Assembly (NCBI GenBank): GCA_964348665.1
Contig: CAYGDP010000009.1
Location: 62,001 to 126,000 of the forward strand
DNA length: 64,000 bases
From: CAYGDP01 sp964348665
Lineage (GTDB): Bacteria; Verrucomicrobiota; Verrucomicrobiia; Palsa-1439; CAYGDP01
Direction: 5' to 3'
A program made the translations under genes and the position numbers. Positions within the stretch are counted from its first letter, which is position 1. Each line of letters opens with the position of its first letter. Below, piece after piece: positions 27,797 through 36,157 of this stretch. The notes beneath the pieces were generated by a model. That model saw only the letters and a program-made list of their open reading frames with translations. It was not told where the DNA came from and did not search any database.

Positions 27797-28557
27797 GAGA
27801 AAACAAACTCAAACGAAAACTCGCCGCGGGTGAAACGGCCGTTGGGCCATTCCTGATTAGCAGCGAGCCGAAGCTGGTGGAGATCTGCGGGCTGGCGGGA
27901 TTCGATTTTATCATCGCCGATATGGAACACGGCCCCATCACCGTTGAGAGCGCCGAAAATCTTTGCCGCGCGGCGGATGCCGTCGGCATCACGCCTATCA
28001 TTCGCGTCCGCAAAAATGACGGCCCGCAAATCCAGCGCGCGCTCGACATCGGCAGTGGCGGCGTGCAAGTGCCGCAAATTGAATCGAAAGCCGACGCCGA
28101 GATCGCCGTGCGCGGCGCAAAATATAAACCCCTCGGCCAACGCGGCTTGTCGTTCTACACACGCGCGGGCGATTACATGGTGCACGGTAACACGGGCTAC
28201 ACCGACAAACTCAACGCCGAGCAGATGCTTGTCGTTCACGTCGAAGGCATTCGCGGTATCGAGAAGCTCGATGAAATAATTTCGGTTCCGCACATTGACG
28301 TAATCTTCCTCGGTCCATACGATCTCTCACAATCGCTCGGTATTCCCGGCCAAGTGCGCGACCCCAAAGTCATCGGCCTCATGAAAGACGCGACAAAGAA
28401 AATTCGCAGCGGGGGCAAGGCTGTCGGTACATTCGCCGACACACCCGAAATCGCCCGCGAATGGATGGCGCTAGGAGTTCAATACATCAGCCTCAACGTA
28501 GACGTCGGCCTCTTCGCCCGGATCACTCGCGACTGGGTGAAATCGGTGCGGGGTTAG
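27793..28557 (+). CDS. HpcH/HpaI family aldolase/citrate lyase-like protein
   Basis: The 254-residue protein is a TIM-barrel class II aldolase of the HpcH/HpaI family, with AVGPFLISSEPKLVEICGLA, the metal-site region FIIADMEHGPIT, QVPQIESKADAEIAV and VIFLGPYDLSQSLG, and the conserved Glu of VHVEGIRGIE. The family cleaves 2-oxo-3-deoxy acids such as 2-keto-3-deoxyrhamnonate. The exact substrate cannot be read from sequence. It overlaps the M16 gene by four bases and overlaps the following convergent gene tail-to-tail by 35 bases. Confidence 0.9.
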   Translation: MRENKLKRKLAAGETAVGPFLISSEPKLVEICGLAGFDFIIADMEHGPITVESAENLCRAADAVGITPIIRVRKNDGPQIQRALDIGSGGVQVPQIESKADAEIAVRGAKYKPLGQRGLSFYTRAGDYMVHGNTGYTDKLNAEQMLVVHVEGIRGIEKLDEIISVPHIDVIFLGPYDLSQSLGIPGQVRDPKVIGLMKDATKKIRSGGKAVGTFADTPEIAREWMALGVQYISLNVDVGLFARITRDWVKSVRG

Positions 28558-29524
28558 GCTTTTGCCGCAGCACCATTACCACGCTGGCAATCCACAGCAC
28601 GGCGCCGAGCGGAGTCGTCACGTAATAGACGACCATGTTGGTTTTCAGATGAGCATCATTGGCGAGGGCGATAAAATAGACGGCAATGGCTGTGAGCGGG
28701 ATGAAAAACAGCAGCAGATAATTGAGTGGCTTCACTGTTTCGGGGAAGGCGACGATGGCATCGGGACGAGTTTCATTTTTCGAGTTAACGCGCAGCGCAT
28801 ACAGCGTGATCCCCATCAGGGGCGGCAGCACCCAGAGTGCTTTTGGCGCGGCTGGCACAGTGATGAACGCAAAATAGAGCAATGTCACGACGCCGAAGAA
28901 CCATAACTCAAATTTTGTCGGCTTGAATTCAAGCAGCCGCACGCGGTTGTAGAGCCAGTGGGCGAGGATGAGAAACGCGGTAGTCGTCATCGCAAAGATG
29001 GCGAAGCGGACAAACACAATGTCCTTTCGTCCTGCGTCGATCAGTTCCTTCATCGGCGGCGGCGGTTCGTTCCACCAAAAAATTCCCCAGAACCCGTAGA
29101 ACAATCCGATGGCGCACGCCAAACCGATCGTCTTGAGATATTTGTTTTCCGCCAACACTTTTCGGACAAGAAACCATCCAATCCACACGTCCAGGAGCGC
29201 GTGCCACGCCAGACCCGTGAACGAGATGGACGCGGGGAACGGCTGGTCGGGCTGGCCGTACATCGTTTGCACGATGATCCCTTCCTCGAACCAGCCGTAG
29301 AATGCGCCCACGAGAAAAACCGCCCACGCGTTCCGCGCCTTGGAACAACTGACGACGCAAAGAAACGGATAGGCAAACAGGGAATACATGAGCCATACGG
29401 CGATGACGCCGCCCACGTCCATTCCTTCGCGGTCGGGTGTGGCCCAAAAAACCAATTCACCGTAATAAACGATGATGTAACCCGTGCAAAGCGCGAGCGC
29501 AACCCGTTTGGCAAAGTTTTTCAT
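28523..29524 (-). CDS. Polytopic membrane protein, unknown function
   Basis: The 333-residue protein has about nine hydrophobic segments, including GYIIVYYGELVFW, ACAIGLFYGFWGIFWW and YLLLFFIPLTAIAVYFIALA. I do not recognise the family. Start 29524 (MKNFAKRVALAL) fits a membrane-protein N-terminus better than ATG 29545. Its last 35 coding bases overlap the end of the aldolase gene on the other strand, and its upstream side faces a GC-rich hairpin repeat. Confidence 0.75.
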   Translation of the reverse strand: MKNFAKRVALALCTGYIIVYYGELVFWATPDREGMDVGGVIAVWLMYSLFAYPFLCVVSCSKARNAWAVFLVGAFYGWFEEGIIVQTMYGQPDQPFPASISFTGLAWHALLDVWIGWFLVRKVLAENKYLKTIGLACAIGLFYGFWGIFWWNEPPPPMKELIDAGRKDIVFVRFAIFAMTTTAFLILAHWLYNRVRLLEFKPTKFELWFFGVVTLLYFAFITVPAAPKALWVLPPLMGITLYALRVNSKNETRPDAIVAFPETVKPLNYLLLFFIPLTAIAVYFIALANDAHLKTNMVVYYVTTPLGAVLWIASVVMVLRQKPNPAPISPSRE

Positions 29525-29565
29525 CGCATACAATCGAAGCGGCATCTCGCCGGCTCAATCCATCC

Positions 29566-29593
29566 TATAACGCGGCGAGACGCCGCGTCTACT
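29566..29593. repeat. Half unit of the GC-rich palindromic repeat
   Basis: CGCGGCG-AGA-CGCCGCG forms a perfect short hairpin flanked by TATAA and TCTAC. It resembles one arm of the elements at 18386-18450 and 40689-40754. It lies in the 92 bases between the membrane protein start and the isomerase stop. It could also act as a structural element between the two genes. Confidence 0.5.
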
Positions 29594-29616
29594 TTATTGA
29601 ATCCAACAGGGATTTA

Positions 29617-30459
29617 TCATAGCGAAATCGCGCCGGATTTTGCGACTGTTCGAACGTGCGCCGCGGCAAGATCGTATTCCTCGGCATTGGGTAAATGTTC
29701 AAGCATCAACGGAATTTCGCGCGGCAGACGGTCGAGTTCGCGCAGAAACGCGGGGTAGTCGAGGTTGCCCGTGCCAGGACGACATTCGCGAATGGTGACG
29801 ACCGCTTCGTGGTTCATTGTGGTGTCTTTGGCGTGGGCGCTGACAATTCTGTCGCCGAGTTTCGCGATGACTTCGCGAATCAGCGCGCCGTTATTGTAAT
29901 AGGAGCGCGGCGACCAAATGATATTCACGGGATCGAAATGGGCGCCGAGCGCGGGGCGGTCGATTGCACGGATCAAATCCAAATAACTGTCCGCCGAATC
30001 CGGCGGCTGCCATTGCATCATCTCGATCGCATAGGTCGTCCGCTTCGGGTTCACTGCGTCAAGGATGCGCCGAGTCGTCTCCACCACCGCGTCAAAAAAT
30101 TCCGGCTTGAAATTGTCGGGATGCGGTCCAAACCAATGTTCGCGGTTGTGCGAGCCTACCAGGTTCACACAACAACGGGCGCCAACTTCTTCGGCAAGCT
30201 GAAGTCGCTCGATGTTATGGGCGATATTTTTCTCGCGCTCAACAGTGTCAGGATGCTGTAGATTGCACCACGCGCCGACTTCGGCGATGACGACGTCTTC
30301 CTTTGCGAATGCGTCACGGACAGCTCGGATACGGTCGGTCTGATGCGCTTTGAGTGGAGGACAATACGCGGCGCGATAGCCGAGGCGTTTGTGTTCGCGC
30401 GCAAGTTCCGCGGGATCGTCGCTCTTTAGGAAAATCGGTCCACCAAGGCGAATGCTCAT
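29617..30459 (-). CDS. Sugar phosphate isomerase/epimerase (AP-endonuclease 2-like TIM barrel)
   Basis: The 280-residue protein belongs to the xylose isomerase-like TIM barrel family. Candidate metal ligands are the Glu of YAIEMMQW, the Asp/His of GAHFDPVN, the His of SAHAKDT and the Glu of LMLEHL. These enzymes isomerise or epimerise sugars and sugar acids. The start at 30459 (MSIRLGGPIF) is preferred over 30483. Its minus-strand neighbours do not define a clear pathway, although an HpcH aldolase lies nearby on the other strand. Confidence 0.85.
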   Translation of the reverse strand: MSIRLGGPIFLKSDDPAELAREHKRLGYRAAYCPPLKAHQTDRIRAVRDAFAKEDVVIAEVGAWCNLQHPDTVEREKNIAHNIERLQLAEEVGARCCVNLVGSHNREHWFGPHPDNFKPEFFDAVVETTRRILDAVNPKRTTYAIEMMQWQPPDSADSYLDLIRAIDRPALGAHFDPVNIIWSPRSYYNNGALIREVIAKLGDRIVSAHAKDTTMNHEAVVTIRECRPGTGNLDYPAFLRELDRLPREIPLMLEHLPNAEEYDLAAAHVRTVAKSGAISL

Positions 30460-30479
30460 GCCAGAGTTATACGGCGTGA

Positions 30480-30520
30480 ACATTCAACATTCAACGTTGG
30501 GAGTTGAACGTTGAATCCGT
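30480..30520. repeat. ATTCAACGTT word repeat
   Basis: The segment reads ATTCAACATTCAACGTT, then GTTGAACGTTGAAT, an inverted low-complexity repeat between the isomerase and amidase genes. It resembles the word-type insert in the leader of the GspJ-like gene (6940-6975). Confidence 0.4.
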
Positions 30521-30523
30521 CAA

Positions 30524-31543
30524 TCACGGATCGAATGCTTGTTTGTATGCGAGAATCGCTCGCGTGATGCTCGCCGCCAGCGCGTCGCGATACGCCGAGG
30601 TCTTGATGCGTGCCGCGTCGGCAGAACTGTCAAGAAACCCGCACTCGATCAACACGGCAGGGCAAGGGGCGTCGTTGAGCACCTCGAATCGCGCGCGTTT
30701 GACACCGCGGTCGGGCATGCCGGTGCCGTTGATCACATACGCGTGGGACAAATGAGCGAGGTAAATATTTTCTGGATCGTACCGATTGCCGCTCTGCGAG
30801 GAGAGATCACGGCTCTTGCCGGCGGTGGACGATTCCCCGGCAGGCGTCAAAGCATACGTCTCGATGCCGCTGACTTGTCCGACGCCAACGGAGTTGAAAT
30901 GGATACTGACGAACAAATCCGCGCGGGCATTGCGCGCAATCTGGCTGCGTTGTTCCAGCCGCAAAAACTGGTCGCGTTGCCGGGTAAGATAAACTCGCAA
31001 GTCGGAATTTGCCGCCGCCAGTTTGGAATAAACACGCAGCGCGACGTCCAGCGTGAGGTTTTTTTCCGTCAGTCCGTTTCCCTTTGTTCCCTCGTCATTG
31101 CCGCCGTGCCCGGCGTCCAGGACGATCGTGCGCACGCGCGAATCGGCGCGCCGCTGCGGCCACAGAATCGGATAGAGTGTCTTGGCATAATCCACACGGG
31201 AGAGCATCAGACGACCCTGCCAGTTCTCGATAGGATCGTTGAGCCAAACTTGGTAGCCGTCCACGCGCGCTTGCCGGTTCGCGTCGCGCCGCGGTTCCCC
31301 CGAGAATCGCAACAATCGTTGTCCGGCGCGAAGCGTAGCTGTATCGCCGCTCGGTTCGAACGAAAACCCGCAGTGCCGAGCGATTTCATCGACCGCATAG
31401 TAAATCACACCGCCGAGACGATACTCGCGAAGCGCCGGTCGCTCCGCACGGGTCGGTATGGTGCTGGCGACTTCTTGCGCGGCTACGCACCCGTTCCCCA
31501 GCAAAAACGCCAGGACAAACGGCGAAACAGAGCGGGCAATCAT
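30524..31543 (-). CDS. N-acetylmuramoyl-L-alanine amidase (Amidase_3)
   Basis: The 339-residue protein has a signal peptide (SPFVLAFLLGNGCVAAQ), then a domain resembling the copper amine oxidase N-terminal-like fold (IYYAVDEIARHCGFSF), then an Amidase_3 catalytic domain from about residue 140. Zinc-site candidates are the His of VLDAGHGGNDEG, the Glu of LTEKN, the His of LFVSIHFNSV and the Glu of LIECGFLDS. It cleaves the muramoyl-L-alanine bond of peptidoglycan in the periplasm. A candidate promoter (TTGCAA, 16 bases, TATTGT at 31551-31556) would start transcription almost at the ATG, giving a nearly leaderless mRNA. Confidence 0.92.
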   Translation of the reverse strand: MIARSVSPFVLAFLLGNGCVAAQEVASTIPTRAERPALREYRLGGVIYYAVDEIARHCGFSFEPSGDTATLRAGQRLLRFSGEPRRDANRQARVDGYQVWLNDPIENWQGRLMLSRVDYAKTLYPILWPQRRADSRVRTIVLDAGHGGNDEGTKGNGLTEKNLTLDVALRVYSKLAAANSDLRVYLTRQRDQFLRLEQRSQIARNARADLFVSIHFNSVGVGQVSGIETYALTPAGESSTAGKSRDLSSQSGNRYDPENIYLAHLSHAYVINGTGMPDRGVKRARFEVLNDAPCPAVLIECGFLDSSADAARIKTSAYRDALAASITRAILAYKQAFDP

Positions 31544-31606
31544 TGCGCGGACAATAACACCGCACCGGCGTTTTGCAAGCGGTCGAAAATAATTTGAAAA
31601 AAAGTT

Positions 31607-31634
31607 TTGACACGCGTGCTGGGAGTGCTAGATT
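31607..31634 (+). promoter_or_regulatory. Promoter of the intergenic small RNA
   Basis: TTGACA (31607-31612) and TAGATT (31629-31634) lie 16 bases apart, with TGC just before the -10 box (extended -10). The predicted start is near 31641. It faces away from the amidase gene and towards the end of the minus-strand dehydrogenase gene, where no plus-strand coding sequence begins. Confidence 0.65.
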
Positions 31635-31640
31635 GCCGTG

Positions 31641-31727
31641 TAGAACGATTTGCGGCGAACTAGTCCAAGAAAAGTTCGTCCGCGCACTGAGTTCAGGCTG
31701 CCCCTATACGGCGGCCTGAACTTTTCT
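31641..31727 (+). ncRNA. Candidate small structured RNA
   Basis: A transcript of about 87 bases is predicted between a good promoter and an intrinsic terminator, wholly inside the interval between two minus-strand genes. It holds a first hairpin at 31652-31683: GCGGCGAACT pairs with AGTTCGTCCGC with one bulge and an 11-base loop. The second hairpin is the terminator (31691-31721). There is no ATG and no usable reading frame. I do not recognise it as a known RNA class. The reading is from sequence alone. Confidence 0.6.
31691..31727 (+). terminator. Intrinsic terminator of the small RNA
   Basis: GTTCAGGCTGCC (31691-31702) pairs with GGCGGCCTGAAC (31710-31721), 12 pairs with one G-T pair, around a seven-base loop, followed by TTTTCT. 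The opposite strand has no T-tract after the hairpin, so it works for plus-strand transcripts. Confidence 0.75.
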
Positions 31728-31748
31728 AGGGAAAAATTCCCCTCCCGT

Positions 31749-32750
31749 TCATCCCCGTCGCAGTAGGTCTTTTTGCCGAACTTCGTGATGCAGCCGTTTT
31801 CCACTAAAGTATCGGATCAATTCCTCCACCGCCAACGCACCCATTCGCGCTCGGCCATCGGCGACACAGCCAGCCATGTGCGGAGTCAGCAGGACATTGG
31901 GCAACTTCCGAAACGGATGATTCCTCGCAGGAGGTTCGGGGTCGGTCACATCCAGGCACGCAAAGAATCGCTTCGTTTCCAATTCCCGCGCCAACGCGAA
32001 CTCATCAATCAACGTCCCGCGCGCGGTGTTGATGAGCTGCGCGCCATCACGAATCAATCGCAAGCGACGTGCATCGAGCAGATGCCGCGTTTGTGGCAGC
32101 GAAGGCGCGTGCAGTGAAATGATGTCGGCCCGGCGCAACAGTGTGTCGAGCGACGATTTTATTGCGCCAATCCGTTTCGATTGTGCCGCGCTCACAAATG
32201 GGTCGAATAGCAACACACGCTTTGGTGGAAATTGCTTGAGCAGTTCCAGCACACCTCGACCAACAACACCCGCGCCAACAATCCCAACACTCAATCCGCA
32301 CAATTCACGCGGTAGGCCACGCGTCTCGCCCCATTGACCATCGCGAACACGCTGATTAACTTCCCAAATCCGTTTTGCGCCAAGAATCATCAGTGCGTAC
32401 GTGTATTGCACGACTTCGACCGCGATGGCTGCCGCGGCGCTGCTGACACGGATACGACGCCGCCAGAGGTCTTTGGTGACGATTGGTTTGACGCTGCCCG
32501 CCGCGTGGGCGGCGAATTGAAGATCGGGCGCCACCGCCAGCAACTCTGCCTCCAGTGGCGGACTGCCCCAGCTGGTTATGCATGCATCGGCGTCGCGCAG
32601 GCAGTTTTTCCAATCATCGTTGGCAACCTGTCGCACGCGCGCAACACGCCGAAGCCGTTGCATCGCGTCGGGAGCGATCACGGCGCGTCGCAATTCAGGA
32701 CGGATCAACACCGCGACGAGCGGGCGACGTTTCTTAGTCGAAATGTTCAT
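31749..32750 (-). CDS. D-isomer-specific 2-hydroxyacid dehydrogenase
   Basis: The 333-residue protein has the two-domain 2-hydroxyacid dehydrogenase layout. The NAD-binding GAGVVG lies in VGIVGAGVVGRGVLELL, with the catalytic Arg in LINTARGTLIDE, an Asp/Glu in LDVTDPEPP and the catalytic His in LLTPHMAGC. It should reduce a 2-oxo acid or oxidise a hydroxyacid; substrate is not evident. Its start overlaps the stop of the cupin gene by 17 bases, so the two are probably one unit. It converges on the candidate small RNA. Confidence 0.9.
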   Translation of the reverse strand: MNISTKKRRPLVAVLIRPELRRAVIAPDAMQRLRRVARVRQVANDDWKNCLRDADACITSWGSPPLEAELLAVAPDLQFAAHAAGSVKPIVTKDLWRRRIRVSSAAAAIAVEVVQYTYALMILGAKRIWEVNQRVRDGQWGETRGLPRELCGLSVGIVGAGVVGRGVLELLKQFPPKRVLLFDPFVSAAQSKRIGAIKSSLDTLLRRADIISLHAPSLPQTRHLLDARRLRLIRDGAQLINTARGTLIDEFALARELETKRFFACLDVTDPEPPARNHPFRKLPNVLLTPHMAGCVADGRARMGALAVEELIRYFSGKRLHHEVRQKDLLRRG

Positions 32751-33090
32751 CGGCAGGGTCGAACGCTGGCGTCACAAAATTCAGGATCGTCAGTTTGCCG
32801 ACCGCGCGATGGCGCACGCCGGGCGGCAACAGCACCGCGATGTGCGGCTTCAGTGGGTATCGTTGTTTGCCGATCTCAATATGGCCTTTTCCCTTCAGAA
32901 CGTAATACACTTCGGTCAGTCGCTTGTGATAATGGGTTTGCGAATCTTTCGTGATCCGAACCATGTGAATACTGGCGCGTCGGGGTTTCATGCCCACGAA
33001 CGCCCTGCGCGTCCAGCCGCACGGACATCGAGCCTTCGCCAGCGCAGGCAGGGAAACGATCCAGCGCGATTTTTTCGTATTTTTCTTCAC
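32734..33090 (-). CDS. Small cupin-domain protein
   Basis: The 118-residue protein is a single cupin barrel. Motif 1 is HYHKRLTEVYYVLKGKG with H-x-H-x4-E spacing; motif 2 includes PPGVRHRAV. A metal ion is likely bound. Such proteins can be isomerases, dioxygenases or sugar sensors; no substrate is assigned. It begins with GTG at 33088-33090, and its start overlaps the -35 box of the divergent operon. The gene ends inside the start of the dehydrogenase gene. Confidence 0.82.
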   Translation of the reverse strand: MKKNTKKSRWIVSLPALAKARCPCGWTRRAFVGMKPRRASIHMVRITKDSQTHYHKRLTEVYYVLKGKGHIEIGKQRYPLKPHIAVLLPPGVRHRAVGKLTILNFVTPAFDPADEHFD

Positions 33091-33114
33091 AGTTACCCTC
33101 CGTTCGCCTAGATT
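33086..33114 (+). promoter_or_regulatory. Promoter of the fatty acid/polyketide-like operon
   Basis: TTCACA (33086-33091), 17 bases, TAGATT (33109-33114). The start should fall near 33121, 15 bases before the lipoprotein ATG, leaving little room for a Shine-Dalgarno. The -10 hexamer is identical to that of the small RNA promoter at 31629. Confidence 0.5.
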
Positions 33115-33135
33115 CTACGCGTTTTTGACAACCAA

Positions 33136-33696
33136 ATGAAACCACGAATTCTCAACCTCTGTTATCGCGTCGCACTCACCGTCTCCGTTTGCTTCCTCGC
33201 CGGTTGTTACCGGCCGGGTCCGCCTCTGTCGCTGAACCTGGGAGAACGTCCGCACGTCGCCACGGCCACATTGCAATGGCGACAGAAAAAAGACGCCAAA
33301 CCGTTCCACGGCGCCGTTACGGTGCGCTGGCGCGAAGATCAAGTCCTCGTTTCTGTCGGCAAAGGCATGGGGATCAATTTTCTCGAATTGCGCCAGACCC
33401 CCGAGCGGTGGCGGATGCACATCGCTCCCGAAGAAATGACGCTGGGCAGCCGCGGCACGACCGCGCCCGGGCAATTGCGGATCTGGCTGGAAATGCCGCG
33501 CATTCTCGCCGAACTGTTACGCCCAAGTGACTCGCGCGCCGCTGAACTAATCCCGTATGTCAATGGCGGTCGCAAGTACGAACTCTCCGTCAGCGAATTC
33601 GCGATGCTCGGCGGTCGCCGCGTGCCGTCCCGCATCCGGGTCGTTGATTTCAAAACGGGCGCGTCCCTCGAACTGAAATTCCATGAACTTCGCTGA
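33136..33696 (+). CDS. Lipoprotein of an aryl-polyene-like cluster (DUF3261/LolB-like)
   Basis: The 186-residue protein has a lipoprotein signal ending VCFLAGC, so the mature protein would be anchored through the Cys. The body is rich in beta strands (ATATLQWRQKKDAKPFHGAV and so on). Its position, first in an operon with an MMPL exporter, LolA and KS/ACP genes, matches the DUF3261-type lipoprotein of aryl-polyene clusters. The family assignment is from context and weak resemblance. It overlaps the exporter gene by 14 bases. Confidence 0.65.
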   Translation: MKPRILNLCYRVALTVSVCFLAGCYRPGPPLSLNLGERPHVATATLQWRQKKDAKPFHGAVTVRWREDQVLVSVGKGMGINFLELRQTPERWRMHIAPEEMTLGSRGTTAPGQLRIWLEMPRILAELLRPSDSRAAELIPYVNGGRKYELSVSEFAMLGGRRVPSRIRVVDFKTGASLELKFHELR

Positions 33697-36142
33697 TCGG
33701 CTCGCGCGACTGATCACGCAAAAAGGCAGATGGGTTGCCCTCGGCGCGGTGGCGCTCCTGGCCGCGTCCCTCTGGCCGCTCGCGCATATTTCCTTCAACA
33801 CCGATATTTTCGGCCTGATGCCGCAGGATTCTCCCGCCTTGCGCACGTTCCGCGAATTCAACGATAACTTCAGCCGCGGCAGCGACCTCATCGTCACCAT
33901 CGAAACCACTGCCAACCAAACGGATGCGGAGGTCAACCAGTTCATCGAATCCTACACCGATGCGCTCAAGACAATCCCCGAAATCCGCGCCGTTCATTTT
34001 CAAACGGACGATGACGGCTATGCCGCCGCGTGGCTCCCCATTCTGCCGCATCTGTCGCTCTGGATGACTGCGGACGACTGGAACGAGACAAACAAGCGAT
34101 TACAACCGGAGGCCGTCACGACGCGGGTGAAACGGTTGCGCGCCGAAATGCAGGCCGCGCCATCGCCCGCTCTCGCCATGCGGATGACCGCCGATCCGCT
34201 GAAGATTCTCGAGCTGGGCGCGAGACGATTCGAAGCACAAACGCGTGGAGACGAACCGGAAACCTCGATCGCCTCGCCATTTCGGTCTGCCGACGGCAAA
34301 CTCCGTTTGATTTATGTGGAGGCGCGCTCCGACAAGCCCGATGGCGTCCGTGACTCGCATTTTTGCATGCGCCTGATGGAGAAAGTACGCGAAGTGCCGA
34401 CATCATCGTTCCGAATCCGCTACACCGGGTTGGTCGCTTTCACCTCCGAGATCGCGGGAAAAATGCGGCGGACGATGGTCCTGCAGGCGGTTTCCTCGAT
34501 GATGACGGTTATTTTCATTTTTTGGCTGGCGTTTCGGCGTATCTATCCGCTCGTCTGCATCGCGTTGACGCTTGCGTTGGCGATTTTGACGACGATTGCC
34601 ATTGGTCAGGTTATTTTTGGAGGGCTCAATCTTATCACCGTCTCTTTTGCTGCAATTCTCGTGGGGCTAGGGGTGGATTATGGAATCGTGTTGTATGAAC
34701 GAATGGAGAAATCGCCCACCGAAATGGCAAGCGCTACCCTGAACGCGGTCGGCGGAGGAATTGTGTTGGGCGCCACAACAACAGCGGCAGCGTTTCTGGC
34801 GATGGCATTAAGCGGCTCTCCGGCATTTCGACAATTCGGGTTCATCGTCGCCATCGGGATCGGATTTTGCGCGGCGCTGATGCTAACGCTGTATTTGTGG
34901 CTTCAAGAATTGCGCCCGCCAAAGCCTGTCGCCTCCCGTGCCGAGAGCGGCAAGCCGCGATCACCACCCGCGGCCCCAATCATCGTTGCCGCCGTTTTGC
35001 TCCTCGCTGCGCTGGCGGTTTTATTCGTTGGACGCACTCCCGCGGTGCGATTCGATTCCGATCCTGCGTCCCTCCAATTTCGCCGATTGGAAGCGCAGGA
35101 AACACTTCGGATCGTGCGGAGCAAAATGGGCGCGCGCGATCAGTCGCTCGTCGTGTTGACTCGAGGTAACGGTTGGCGGGAGGCTGCCGATCGAGCGCGC
35201 GAGTTGGAAACGAAACTTGAAGCTAGCAAGGCAAATGGAAACGTAACCGCACTGGAATCCGCCACGCGTTTTTTACCGCCGACCAATGGAGGAAATGGGA
35301 TTCGAGCCGCCATGACCCAGATCGGTTTTCGCCAAGGATCGGAAGCGTTCCGCACAGCGTTAACCATGAATCGCCTCAACCCCGAGGCGTTCCAGTCGAC
35401 ATTCGACTGGCTGGAGCGGATGGAACGGGCGAAAAGCGATCCGTCGGCGCTCGACTCGAGTTTGACCGAAGCACTCGGCGCAACGGCATCGCTCGGCCCA
35501 TTCGTCGGACGATTTGTCAGCGCCACGGAAAGCGAGTGGATCTTGGCTACGTATGTGTTTCCGACGAACCGGTTGCGTTCGACCGACGACACCGCGCGGC
35601 TGGCGCTAGAGTGGGGAGTGGACGGAACGACATCGCGGCTAACCGGCTGGGACGTATTGGGAGTGGAGACATTACCGGTGCTGAAGTCGGAGTTCCGAAT
35701 GATCTCGTTGGTCGTGTTGACGGTGGTCATTGGGATGTTGATAGTTTTTTATCGCCGTCTATCGCTGGTGGCGCTGGCGTTAACGCCACTGGCGTTAACA
35801 GTGGTCTGGTTGTTGGCGGTGATGAAACTGGCGGGGTTGACCTTCAACCTGGCCAATGTGTTTGCTCTGCCCATTGTGTTGGGGGCGGGAGTGGACTACG
35901 GCATTTACGTGATGAACGCTTGGAAAAGAGAGGGAAATATTACAGCAGCAGTGGCGCAAGTCCGCAAGGCGGTTCTCCTCGCCTCCGCGACAACCATCGT
36001 TGGTTTTGGCTCGATGATGCTGACCGATCATTCTGGTATGGCGCAATTTGGGTTGCTGACGGCACTCGGCATATTACTCTGCGCCCTCAACGCGCTGATC
36101 GTGCTGCCCGCGTTGTTGACGCGGATGCGGGCGAAAGCGTAA
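33683..36142 (+). CDS. MMPL/RND-family lipid exporter
   Basis: The 819-residue protein shows the RND layout in two halves: TM1, a large periplasmic loop, five TMs, and again. The second TM cluster of each half carries GVDYGI (LGVDYGIVLYERM and GAGVDYGIYVMNAW), with the Asp presumed to relay protons. MMPL proteins export lipids and polyketide-derived products. In this operon it probably moves the acyl product from the inner membrane, with LolA and the lipoprotein helping transfer outward; that is inference. Confidence 0.9.
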   Translation: MNFADRLARLITQKGRWVALGAVALLAASLWPLAHISFNTDIFGLMPQDSPALRTFREFNDNFSRGSDLIVTIETTANQTDAEVNQFIESYTDALKTIPEIRAVHFQTDDDGYAAAWLPILPHLSLWMTADDWNETNKRLQPEAVTTRVKRLRAEMQAAPSPALAMRMTADPLKILELGARRFEAQTRGDEPETSIASPFRSADGKLRLIYVEARSDKPDGVRDSHFCMRLMEKVREVPTSSFRIRYTGLVAFTSEIAGKMRRTMVLQAVSSMMTVIFIFWLAFRRIYPLVCIALTLALAILTTIAIGQVIFGGLNLITVSFAAILVGLGVDYGIVLYERMEKSPTEMASATLNAVGGGIVLGATTTAAAFLAMALSGSPAFRQFGFIVAIGIGFCAALMLTLYLWLQELRPPKPVASRAESGKPRSPPAAPIIVAAVLLLAALAVLFVGRTPAVRFDSDPASLQFRRLEAQETLRIVRSKMGARDQSLVVLTRGNGWREAADRARELETKLEASKANGNVTALESATRFLPPTNGGNGIRAAMTQIGFRQGSEAFRTALTMNRLNPEAFQSTFDWLERMERAKSDPSALDSSLTEALGATASLGPFVGRFVSATESEWILATYVFPTNRLRSTDDTARLALEWGVDGTTSRLTGWDVLGVETLPVLKSEFRMISLVVLTVVIGMLIVFYRRLSLVALALTPLALTVVWLLAVMKLAGLTFNLANVFALPIVLGAGVDYGIYVMNAWKREGNITAAVAQVRKAVLLASATTIVGFGSMMLTDHSGMAQFGLLTALGILLCALNALIVLPALLTRMRAKA

Positions 36143-36157
36143 GATGCCAGCGATCGA

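Noticed and set aside
31641..31740. Terminator reading for the minus-strand dehydrogenase gene
   Set aside because: On the minus strand the hairpin is not followed by a T-tract; the T-tract is on the plus strand, so it serves plus-strand transcription.
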